Positions 25,146-32,874 of a stretch of DNA of 33,248 nucleotides are shown here, piece after piece. The translations under genes were made by a program, and so were the position numbers. Origin of the DNA: an uncultured beta proteobacterium (lineage in GTDB: Bacteria > Pseudomonadota > Gammaproteobacteria > Burkholderiales > Burkholderiaceae_C); the NCBI GenBank assembly GCA_903945325.1, contig CAJAVE010000326.1:1-33248 (forward strand). The letters are read 5' to 3'. The notes below the pieces were generated by a model, which was not told the DNA's origin, made no database searches, and saw only the letters and a list, made by a program, of their open reading frames with translations. The stretch's first letter is position 1; every line of letters starts with the position of its first letter.

Positions 25146-25958
25146 ATGGAAGCTTCACTTGACCTCAACGCACTCAAGACCAAGCAACAGACCGCCTGGG
25201 CCAGCGGTGACTACGCCGTAATCGGCACCACATTACAAATCGTCGGAGAGTCGCTGGTTGAGGCCTGCGACGTCTGCTGTGACGAGCGCGTGCTCGATGT
25301 CGCCGCCGGAAACGGCAATGCCAGCCTGGCCGCAGCGCGACGCGGCTGCAAGGTGACTTCCACCGACTACGTGGGAGCGCTACTAGAGCGTGGCGCTGAG
25401 CGCGCACGAGCCGACCATCTGGATGTGCAATTCCAGGTCGCAGATGCCGAAAATCTTCCATTTGCAGATGCAAGCTTTGATGTGGTGCTCTCCACCTTTG
25501 GCGTGATGTTCACACCCGACCAGACCAAAGCTGCTGCCGAACTGCTGCGTGTGTGCCGACCGGGTGGGCGTATCGGTCTGGCGAACTGGACCCCGGATGG
25601 CTTTATTGGTCAGGTGTTCAAGACATTGGGGCGACACTTGCCGCCGCCAGCGGGCGTGCAGCCTCCCTCGCGCTGGGGCGTCGTGTCGAACCTGGAGACT
25701 TGGTTCGGACCTTCTGCCACATCGATTCGTGCGACGCCGATGATGTTCAATTTTCGCTACCGCTCTGCAGCCCATTTCATCGACGTGTTTCGCACCTGGT
25801 ACGGGCCGGTCCACAAGGCATTCGCCGCACTTCCGGCAGACGGCGCTGCCGCTCTGGACCAGGATCTGACGGAACTGCTGAACCGCATGAATCGCGCGGG
25901 TGATCACTCGCTGGTCGTGCCCAGCGAATACCTGGAAGTTGTGATCACCCGGAGCTGA
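25146..25958 (+). CDS. Class I SAM-dependent methyltransferase
   Basis: A 270-residue methyltransferase starting at ATG 25146 (MEASLDLNALKTKQQTAWAS). The SAM-binding motifs are VLDVAAGNGNASLAAARRGC (motif I) then VTSTDYVGALLERG, followed by VADAENLPFADASFDVVLST (motifs II-III) and LLRVCRPGGRIGLANWTPDG. The C-terminal part is less conserved and should hold the substrate site. The overall form is that of the broad UbiE/Methyltransf_11 group, so the substrate cannot be named. It is first in a rightward operon: the second OsmC-like gene starts 2 bases after its stop. A GGGAAC stretch upstream is a weak ribosome site. Confidence 0.92.
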   Translation: MEASLDLNALKTKQQTAWASGDYAVIGTTLQIVGESLVEACDVCCDERVLDVAAGNGNASLAAARRGCKVTSTDYVGALLERGAERARADHLDVQFQVADAENLPFADASFDVVLSTFGVMFTPDQTKAAAELLRVCRPGGRIGLANWTPDGFIGQVFKTLGRHLPPPAGVQPPSRWGVVSNLETWFGPSATSIRATPMMFNFRYRSAAHFIDVFRTWYGPVHKAFAALPADGAAALDQDLTELLNRMNRAGDHSLVVPSEYLEVVITRS

Positions 25959-25960
25959 CC

Positions 25961-26503
25961 ATGAAAACCCTCGTTCAGGACGCGCAGGCCCCGCTTCGCA
26001 GTCTTTATCGCGCCACCCCTGCGCTGGCCATGGTCACCGACCACGCGCGCACGTGTGGGGCTGATCCGGCCGATCCTTTTCACTCCCGAGTGGAGCCAAT
26101 GGACGGATGTGGCGTCGTGGTGCCAGTGGGCGTGCACCGGGCCGTAGGCGGATTGCATGACGCACCGACACCGGGTGACATGCTGTGCGCCGCGCTGGCG
26201 GCTTGTCAGGACTCGGCGGTCAGAATGGTGGCCAATCGTTTGGGCGTTGAAATCATTAGCCTGGAGGTGCGTGTGTCCGCACAAGTGGATGTGCGTGGCG
26301 CCCTGGGTCTGGACGCGGAGGTGCAGGTTGGGTTTCAGTCCATGACCTGTGACATTGATCTGGAAGTAGATGAAAGTACGCCTCCAAAGCTGCGGGAAAT
26401 CCTGGAATCGGCGGCGCAGCGATGCTGCGTGGTGCAACAGACACTGCACCATCCACCACCCGTTACGACCCGGTTTGTTGTCGCGGGTACAGTCCGTGCT
26501 TAA
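25961..26503 (+). CDS. OsmC-like protein (copy 2)
   Basis: A 180-residue OsmC-fold protein. The active-site-like segment is TPGDMLCAALAACQDSAVRM with Cys 82, and a second pair, Cys 155-156, lies in AAQRCCVVQQTL. SLEVRVSAQVDVRGALGL is clearly related to the matching segment of copy 1, though the rest differs. The family acts on organic peroxides or related electrophiles through redox-active cysteines. It starts 2 bases after the methyltransferase stop and is followed 35 bases later by the hydrolase gene. Two diverged OsmC proteins in one divergent cluster suggest two related substrates or a hetero-oligomer (inference). Confidence 0.86.
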   Translation: MKTLVQDAQAPLRSLYRATPALAMVTDHARTCGADPADPFHSRVEPMDGCGVVVPVGVHRAVGGLHDAPTPGDMLCAALAACQDSAVRMVANRLGVEIISLEVRVSAQVDVRGALGLDAEVQVGFQSMTCDIDLEVDESTPPKLREILESAAQRCCVVQQTLHHPPPVTTRFVVAGTVRA

Positions 26504-26538
26504 AGCCCCATAGCGACTACATAACGCGAGGAGTCTCC

Positions 26539-27351
26539 TTGACAAAACCAATGCCCTTTGCACGCGAAGCAGGCACCGGCCCCGACGTTGTCTGCTTGCA
26601 TTGCAACGCCAGTAGTTCCAGTCAGTGGCGCGATTTAATGGAGTCTCTTGCACCTCGGTTTCGTGTAACGGCGCCAGACTTGTATGGATCGGGCAAAAGC
26701 GCCGACTGGCCCTCCGACCGGACCATACAACTGAAGGACGAAGTGGCGTTCATTGAACCGGTACTTCCCACCGGCGGTTCGTTTTCTATAGTCGGTCATT
26801 CGCACGGGGCTGCGGTCGGCCTCATGCTGGCGTTGGCCTATACGAAGCGCGTACGGGCGCTGGCCTTGTTTGAGCCCACCCTGTTCTCGTTGATCGACGC
26901 CGAGTCAGCGCCACCCAATGCCGCCGATGGAATCCGCCAGGCAGTGCACGCCAGCGGCAGGGCGTTGGATCGAGGCGATGCGGATGAAGCCGCAAAACAC
27001 TTTATTGATTACTGGATGGGGTCGACTAGTTGGGAAAACACGCCGCAATCACGCAGAGCGCCGATCGTTGCCTCGATTGTGAATGTTCGCCGCTGGATTC
27101 ACGCACTGTTGACTGAGCCTACAGCGCTTGACGTGTTCAGGACTCTGGACATACCAGTGCTCTACATGGTGGGCAAGGAATCCACGCCATCGGCCTTGGG
27201 GGTCGCGCGACTTTTGACGCTCGCATTGCCACACGTTGAGGTGAGGGAATTCGAGGGACTTGGACATATGGGGCCAATTACGCATCCACAGCAGGTCAAT
27301 GAAGCTGTTGCTGAGTTTCTTACTCGACAGTGCCCTGCAAGCAAATGTTGA
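26539..27351 (+). CDS. Alpha/beta-fold hydrolase
   Basis: A 270-residue hydrolase. The nucleophile elbow is GHSHG (Ser 88, in SFSIVGHSHGAAVGLMLALA). The oxyanion region is VVCLHCNASSSSQWRDL, and the catalytic His is about 243 in EFEGLGHMGPITHPQQVN. The start is taken as TTG 26539, because GAGGAG lies six bases upstream; the next ATG at 26551 is 18 bases from that site, too far for good initiation. Such enzymes cleave esters, epoxides, lactones or C-C bonds, so the substrate is open. It ends the methyltransferase-OsmC operon and probably acts on the same compound. Confidence 0.88.
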   Translation: MTKPMPFAREAGTGPDVVCLHCNASSSSQWRDLMESLAPRFRVTAPDLYGSGKSADWPSDRTIQLKDEVAFIEPVLPTGGSFSIVGHSHGAAVGLMLALAYTKRVRALALFEPTLFSLIDAESAPPNAADGIRQAVHASGRALDRGDADEAAKHFIDYWMGSTSWENTPQSRRAPIVASIVNVRRWIHALLTEPTALDVFRTLDIPVLYMVGKESTPSALGVARLLTLALPHVEVREFEGLGHMGPITHPQQVNEAVAEFLTRQCPASKC

Positions 27352-27700
27352 CCTGCCTTCGTCGGCAAATGGATGTTGATCAAAAACCCTCATTGCCTGC
27401 GGGTTCTGGTCGATCGCTCTGATGAAAGTTATGCGCTGCTGGATGTCAGCAGTGTGCAATCGAAAGAAGGGCAAGGGAGTTCTGCTTTGGGCACAAAGGA
27501 ATCCACCAAGTACGACGCGTTACCGGCAATGAACTGGGCAACCCGTCAGCAGCCTTTCATGTGCAGTTCCTTTGCGTCTGTAGCAAGCACCTATCCCCTG
27601 GCCACACCGCAAATATGGGGGTCAGAGCACACGTCCGCTATGCTGCCGGTGATTCGACCCCCAATTCGCTTGCAGCGCTCGGTACCTTCGAACGCACTCA
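27352..27700. other. Non-coding stretch with 48-base inverted repeat
   Basis: About 350 bases between two convergent genes, without a convincing coding frame. It contains an inverted repeat, TGGGGGTC at 27616-27623 and GACCCCCA at 27656-27663, 32 bases apart. The sequence beside the first arm (GGGGTCAGAGCAC) reminds me of ends of small insertion-derived elements in this bacterial family. No T-run follows, so a terminator role is uncertain. Confidence 0.45.
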
Positions 27701-28637
27701 TCAGGCGCTGACCGGCACCAAAAATTCGCGGCTGATGTGGGCGCCCAGGTCATTGACACGGTCCAGAAACTGCGTCAGGTAGGCGTGCAAACCGGTGGCC
27801 AGAATTTCGTCGATGCGCCCGTATTTCAGATCCGCCCGCAAGCGCCCGGCCCGACGCAGGGTTTCGCTGTGCGTCTCGCTGGTGACCAGTTCCAGATTGC
27901 TGACCACTTCATTCAGGCTGGCATGCATGGAGCGCGGCATGTCCGGGCGCAGGATCAGCAACTCGCCCACGCGCTCGGGCTTGATGACGTCACGATACAC
28001 CTTGCGGTAGACCTCAAAGCCGGACACGCTACGCAAAATGGCGCTCCAGTGGTAGAAGTCGTATTCCTGGTCTTTCTCGCTGGCGGTGCCAAAGAAATCA
28101 CTTTGCACAGCGTGGAATTTCACATCCACCAGGCGCGCGGTGTTGTCGGCCCGCTCCAGAAAGGTACCCAGGCGCATGAAGTGCAGCGCTTCGTCAATCA
28201 GCATGGTGCCAACCGTCACGCCGCGTGAAAGGTGTGATCGGAACTTGACCCACTCAAAAAACTGCGCCGGGTCGCGCTCGAACTCACCGGCCTTGAGCAT
28301 GCGCTTGACCTCCAGCCAGGTCTGGTTCTGCGTTTCCCACACTTCGGTGGTCAGCGTGCCGCGCAGCGCCCAGGCAGGACAAAATCGAGGACGGATTGCT
28401 CTCGTCCTTGACCATGAAGTCCATCACCTCGCGGGCCTGGATGGCACCGTATTTCTCGGTATAGGTGGGCAGCAGTTCGCTGATGGACAGCAAGCCCTGC
28501 CAGCCCACCTGGGCCACGGCGTCGGATTGCGGCAGCAAAGCGGTCTGGTAATTCACATCCAGCATGCGTGCGGTGTTCTCGGCCCGCTCGGTGTAGCGTG
28601 ACATCCAGAAAAGGTGGTCTGCGGTGCGTGACAGCAT
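27701..28637 (-). pseudogene. Alpha-E domain protein, frameshifted
   Basis: The gene starts MLSRTADHLFWMSRYTERAE, 12 bases after the ATP-grasp stop, with AAGGAGA before ATG. It reads normally to DFMVKDESNPSSILSCL near 28378, then leaves frame. The rest of the family sequence continues in another frame: WALRGTLTTEVWETQNQTWL to LDRVNDLGAHISREFLVPVS, stop at 27701. Relatives have about seven more residues (RAARENA-like) at the break, so a short deletion, perhaps between two GCCTG copies, fits. Alpha-E proteins are all-helical partners of circularly permuted ATP-grasp and transglutaminase proteins in a predicted peptide-modification system. Either the gene is newly broken or the break is a sequence error; both halves are otherwise intact. 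Confidence 0.85.
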
Positions 28638-28649
28638 GGTGTGTCTCCT

Positions 28650-30164
28650 TCAGGATTGCGTTTGGGACTGTTTGAGAGCTGGTGCTGCTGCAACCGGCGG
28701 CAGCGCATCGTCTTCCAGAATCCAGGTATCTTTGGTGCCGCCACCTTGCGACGAATTCACCACCAACGAACCCTCTTTCAAGGCCACGCGGGTCAGGCCA
28801 CCGGGCACCATCTGCACGGTCTTGCCGCTCAACACGTACGGGCGCAAATCGATGTGACGCGGTGCAATGCCGCTCTCCACAAACGTAGGGCAGCTCGACA
28901 GGCTGAGCGTGGGCTGGGCGATGTAGCCACTGGGGTTGGCCAGGATGGCCTTGCGGAAGTCTTCAATCTCGGCCGTGGTCGAAGCGGGGCCTACCAGCAT
29001 GCCGTAGCCACCAGCACCGTGCACTTCTTTCACCACCAGGTCTTTCAGGTTGGCCAGGGTGTACGCCAGGTCGTCCTTCTTGCGGCACATATAGGTGGGC
29101 ACGTTGTTCAGAATCGGTTTTTCACCCAAATAGAACTCGATCATCTGGGGCACATAGGGGTAGATGGACTTGTCGTCCGCGACACCGGTGCCCACCGCAT
29201 TGCAGATGGTGACGTTGCCCGCGCGGTAGGCATTGAGCAACCCGGCGCAGCCCAGTGTGGAGGTGGGCCTGAACGCAGTAGGGTCCAGGAAATCGTCATC
29301 GACCCGGCGGTAAATCACGTCAACCCGGCGCGGCCCGCGCGTGGTGCGCATGTACACAAAGTTGTCTTTGACCATCAGGTCTTGCCCCTCTACCAGCTCC
29401 ACACCCATTTGCTGGGCCAGGAAGGCGTGCTCGAAGTAGGCGCTGTTGTACATGCCGGGCGTCAGCACCACGACCGTGGGCTCGGCCGTAGTGGCGGGGC
29501 TGCTGGCGCGCAGGGTTTCCAGCAACAAATCGGGGTAGTGCGCGATGGGGGCCACGCGGTGGGCGTTGAACAGCTCGGGGAAGAGACGCATCATCATCTT
29601 GCGGTCTTCGAGCATGTAGGAGACACCCGATGGCACACGCAGGTTGTCTTCCAGCACGTAATACTCGCCGTTGCCCTGGGCATCGGGGGCGCGCACGATG
29701 TCGATGCCCGAGATTTGCGAGTAAATGTTGTTGGTGACGTCCACGCCCATCATCTCGGGGCGGAACTGGGCGTTGTTCTCAATCTGCTCACGCGGCACGA
29801 TGCCGGCCTTGATGATCTCCTGCTCGTGGTAGACGTCGTAGATGAAACGATTGAGGGCGGTGACACGCTGCACCAGCCCTTTTTCCATGCTGGACCATTC
29901 GTGAGCCGGGATGATGCGAGGGATCAGGTCAAACGGAATCAGGCGCTCGGTGCCCGCACCGTCTTCGTCCTTCTCGCCGTACACGGCAAAGGTGATGCCG
30001 ACGCGGCGGAAGATCATCTCCGCCTCTTCGCGCCGCTTGGCCATCATGTCGCCCGGTTGGCGAGCCAGCCAGGCGTCGTAAATCTTGTAATGGTCTCTGA
30101 TCTGCTCGCCCTTGCTGAAAAACGCATAGGGCAATTGGGTGTACATCTCGTCGAACTTCTGCAT
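28650..30164 (-). CDS. Circularly permuted ATP-grasp type 2 family protein
   Basis: A 504-residue protein starting at ATG 30162-30164 (MQKFDEMYTQLPYAFFSKGE), with AGGAGA upstream. The family blocks are HEWSSMEKGLVQRVTALNRF, YYVLEDNLRVPSGVSYMLED, VVVLTPGMYNSAYFEHAFLA, RRVDVIYRRVDDDFLDPTAF, DLVVKEVHGAGGYGMLVGPA and a C-terminal RHIDLRPYVLSGKTVQMVPG. Circularly permuted ATP-grasp enzymes are predicted to join amino or carboxyl groups on peptides, together with alpha-E and transglutaminase-like proteins (comparative-genomics prediction by Iyer, Aravind and co-workers). It is followed 12 bases later by the alpha-E gene. All family motifs look intact, so the enzyme itself should be functional. Confidence 0.93.
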   Translation of the reverse strand: MQKFDEMYTQLPYAFFSKGEQIRDHYKIYDAWLARQPGDMMAKRREEAEMIFRRVGITFAVYGEKDEDGAGTERLIPFDLIPRIIPAHEWSSMEKGLVQRVTALNRFIYDVYHEQEIIKAGIVPREQIENNAQFRPEMMGVDVTNNIYSQISGIDIVRAPDAQGNGEYYVLEDNLRVPSGVSYMLEDRKMMMRLFPELFNAHRVAPIAHYPDLLLETLRASSPATTAEPTVVVLTPGMYNSAYFEHAFLAQQMGVELVEGQDLMVKDNFVYMRTTRGPRRVDVIYRRVDDDFLDPTAFRPTSTLGCAGLLNAYRAGNVTICNAVGTGVADDKSIYPYVPQMIEFYLGEKPILNNVPTYMCRKKDDLAYTLANLKDLVVKEVHGAGGYGMLVGPASTTAEIEDFRKAILANPSGYIAQPTLSLSSCPTFVESGIAPRHIDLRPYVLSGKTVQMVPGGLTRVALKEGSLVVNSSQGGGTKDTWILEDDALPPVAAAPALKQSQTQS

Positions 30165-30289
30165 AACCTCTCTCCTGTAACCTTTCTGGCTCAACCGTAT
30201 TGCGGCCTAACCCTCCAACACAACTTAGCAAGGATCGCGCCACGCCGTGCGTTTGTCCCCCTGCACCCATATTGACACGCCAGGCACCA

Positions 30290-32767
30290 CTATGGCACAC
30301 GATGGTGCCAATAGCGCTGGCGCTTCAAGCGAATACACGCACTATTTTGGGGTTGCCAGGATTGCCAGGTATACGCACCACAATGGGGCGAATCCACAAG
30401 CTGAATAGGCCGCTCTTGCAGGCGCGCCACCACAACCGGCGCTGGGTGGCCAAAGCGGTTGCGGTAACCCGACTGCACGATGCCAACCTGGGGGGCTACT
30501 GCGTCAAGGAAGGCCGAGCTGCTGGAGGTCTTGCTGCCGTGGTGCGGAACCAATAGAACATTCGCCTTTAAATCACTCCCCACGCTGGCCACCAGCCGTG
30601 CCTCCTGCGGCTGCTCGATATCGCCCGCCAGCAGCGCTGTGAGAACGCCGTTGGAGATGCGCAGCACGCAGGACAAGGCGTTGGGTTGGGTACTGGTACC
30701 GTAATCAGCAGCCTGCGGGTGCAGGATGTCGAACTGCACGCCGTCCCACTCCCAGTGCTGGCCAGCCACACAGCGCCGCGCCGCGCGCTGGCTCTGCAAC
30801 AGATTCCCCGCCTCAATGGAGCTGAGTAATTCAGCCTGGGGCTGCATGGTCAGCACCGCACTGGCGCCACCCACATGGTCCATGTCACGGTGGCTCAGCA
30901 CGACCGTGTCCAGCCTTGTATTCAGGGCCTGCAACAGTGGCACCAGCACCCGGTGCCCGGCATCGCTCTCCAGGCTGTAGCGCGGCCCGGCATCGAAAAG
31001 CAAGGCATGGCTGGCAGTACGCACCAGCACGGCATTGCCCTGGCCTATGTCGGCCGCCAGCAGCTCAAATTCGCCCATTGGCGGCAAAGGTGCACGCCAT
31101 AGCAGCACTGGCAACAGCAAGGGCACGCCCAGTGCCCGCATGCTCCAGTTCCAGGGCAACACCAGCACGACACCCCCCAGCACGCCAGCCGCCCCAACCC
31201 ACCAGGGCGGCACTGCTACCGTAATCGTTGCCCAGGACCAGGAAGCCAGCCACTGCAGATAGGCCAACAGCCAGCCGATACAGAGCGCAGCCACATCCCA
31301 CAGTGCAGGCAGCAGCACTCCCATCATCGCCAGCGGCGTGACCAGCAGCGTGATCCATGGAATGGCCAGCGCATTGGCCGCCAACCCCACCACCGACACC
31401 TGGCCGAACAGCAACAAGGACAAAGGCGTCAAAGCCACCGTAATCACCCACTGCTCTTTTAGTCCGGAAAAAATACGGTCATTTATGCCTCTAGGCCCCG
31501 TGGAATGTGCGCTACCAGCTCCTGAATCCGTAGCAAACAGCACACCCACCGCAACAAAGCTCAACCAGAATCCTGGCTGTAGCAAAGCCCAGGGGTCCAC
31601 CGCCACCACCACGGCGCAGGCCAACATCCACACATGCGCCCAGGGCCAGCGGGCACCGCTGAGCCGCAGCAGCGCCACCGTCGCCAGCATCAGGCAAGTG
31701 CGCTGCGCGGGCACCCCCCAGCCCGAAAAAACCGCGTAGGCCGTAGCCAATAGCACCCCCCCGATCAGTGACGCGCTGGGTGACGGAAGCGCAATACACA
31801 ACGCGCCCGAACGCCGCCACAGCCAGCCCACGGCCAACGCTGCGCCCCAGGCAAACATGGTGATGTGCAAGCCCGAAATCGAGACCAGGTGCGCCACGCC
31901 GGTCGCGCGAAACACATCCCAGTCCAAGCGGTCAATGGCGGCCTGGTCACCCACCACCAGCGCGGCAATCATGCCGGCGAACTGGCGCTGCTCCACCTGT
32001 CTGTAAATCTGCTCACGCACGGTCTGGCGGGCCAGCGTCACCGGATAACGCCACGTCTGCGCCAGGCGCACCGGCACTGGGTCTTTTGCACTGGCACGCA
32101 CATAGCCGGTGGCCTGCACGCCCTGCTCCCACAGCCAGAGCTCGTAGTCAAAGCCGTGTGGGTTGAGGCTACCGTGCGGTGCCTTGAAGCGCAGCGTCAT
32201 TTCCCAGCGCTCACCCGCCTTCACATCGGCAGGCAGGCGGTTCAGTGCGGACACGGGCACCTCGGCCTCGCCCGCTTTGGTGATGCCAGCATCGCCCACC
32301 ACCGCCGGGCCGGCCAAAAACGCCCCGCCATACCAGCCCACGTCCATCAGCTGTGGCACTGGAGTGGGCCGACCCTCCAGCATTGCCGACTCCACCTTCA
32401 GCCTGAAGCGCAAACCGCTCTCGTTGCGTTGGGGTAGGTTGGCCACCACGCCGGTGACACGCAGGTCGCGTCCCTCCAGCGCGGGGTCCAGTGTGTCGGT
32501 CAGGTACACGGTGGAGCGCAACCCGGTGGTGCCAAAACCGAGCAAGCCCAAAGCCACCAAAGCAAAAATCACACGCCAGAGAAACGCTATGCTTATTATA
32601 GCTGTCAGCGCATAGATGACGGGGGCGAACAGCACAATTGATGCATAAACTTGCCAGTCCCACAACGCCGGCTGCTGCAGTTGCAGCAACGCGCCCAGCA
32701 CACTACCCAGCAGCACCGCGAACAGGGTTCGGGCTGGGCCATTGGTCATAAAAGGCGCGCTATCCAT
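30290..32767 (-). CDS. comEC: ComEC/Rec2 DNA-uptake channel protein
   Basis: An 825-residue inner-membrane protein for DNA entry during natural transformation. The N-terminal helices (TLFAVLLGSVLGALLQL, SIVLFAPVIYALTAIISIAF) flank a DUF4131/OB-like soluble region (about 60-200). The competence domain with many helices (about 230-520) includes GVAHLVSISGLHITMFAWGA. The C-terminal metallo-beta-lactamase-like domain has LLFDAGPRYSLESD, VVLSHRDMDHVGGASAV and VLLVPHHGSKTSSSSAFLDA. The active-site-like His and Asp are kept, which fits the proposal that it degrades the non-transported strand. A dispersed repeat lies within one membrane helix. It is divergent from the transglutaminase gene. ATG 32765 or the nearby MTNGPART start are both possible. 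Confidence 0.95.
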   Translation of the reverse strand: MDSAPFMTNGPARTLFAVLLGSVLGALLQLQQPALWDWQVYASIVLFAPVIYALTAIISIAFLWRVIFALVALGLLGFGTTGLRSTVYLTDTLDPALEGRDLRVTGVVANLPQRNESGLRFRLKVESAMLEGRPTPVPQLMDVGWYGGAFLAGPAVVGDAGITKAGEAEVPVSALNRLPADVKAGERWEMTLRFKAPHGSLNPHGFDYELWLWEQGVQATGYVRASAKDPVPVRLAQTWRYPVTLARQTVREQIYRQVEQRQFAGMIAALVVGDQAAIDRLDWDVFRATGVAHLVSISGLHITMFAWGAALAVGWLWRRSGALCIALPSPSASLIGGVLLATAYAVFSGWGVPAQRTCLMLATVALLRLSGARWPWAHVWMLACAVVVAVDPWALLQPGFWLSFVAVGVLFATDSGAGSAHSTGPRGINDRIFSGLKEQWVITVALTPLSLLLFGQVSVVGLAANALAIPWITLLVTPLAMMGVLLPALWDVAALCIGWLLAYLQWLASWSWATITVAVPPWWVGAAGVLGGVVLVLPWNWSMRALGVPLLLPVLLWRAPLPPMGEFELLAADIGQGNAVLVRTASHALLFDAGPRYSLESDAGHRVLVPLLQALNTRLDTVVLSHRDMDHVGGASAVLTMQPQAELLSSIEAGNLLQSQRAARRCVAGQHWEWDGVQFDILHPQAADYGTSTQPNALSCVLRISNGVLTALLAGDIEQPQEARLVASVGSDLKANVLLVPHHGSKTSSSSAFLDAVAPQVGIVQSGYRNRFGHPAPVVVARLQERPIQLVDSPHCGAYTWQSWQPQNSACIRLKRQRYWHHRVP
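32586..32611 (-). repeat. Short dispersed repeat, copy B (inside comEC)
   Basis: A hairpin (GCTAT ... ATAGC, 7-base loop) is followed by TGTCAGCGC, matching the TTATAGCTG-NNN-GCGCA pattern of 18513-18538. Read on the comEC strand it encodes ALTAIISIA, part of a membrane helix. Confidence 0.55.
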
Positions 32768-32874
32768 GCAACCATGCTAAGCCCAAGCCGCGTGGCGCGA
32801 GAATTGCTTGATACCATGCAAACAGGGCGGCCGAGCTTTTCCCGTCCAATTTTTGCGATTCCACGAGAACCACC

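Noticed and set aside
27049-27474. Minus-strand open frame overlapping the alpha/beta hydrolase end
   Set aside because: It lies mostly opposite a well-supported gene and has no recognisable domain or ribosome site.
28641-30275. Long open frame on the plus strand opposite the ATP-grasp gene
   Set aside because: It is an antisense shadow of a GC-rich gene: His/Gly/Gln-rich with no family motifs, while the minus strand encodes clear family blocks throughout.
30283-30309. Hairpin GGCACCA/TGGTGCC at the end of comEC considered as a terminator
   Set aside because: It overlaps the stop codon, has a 13-base loop and no T-run on the comEC strand.
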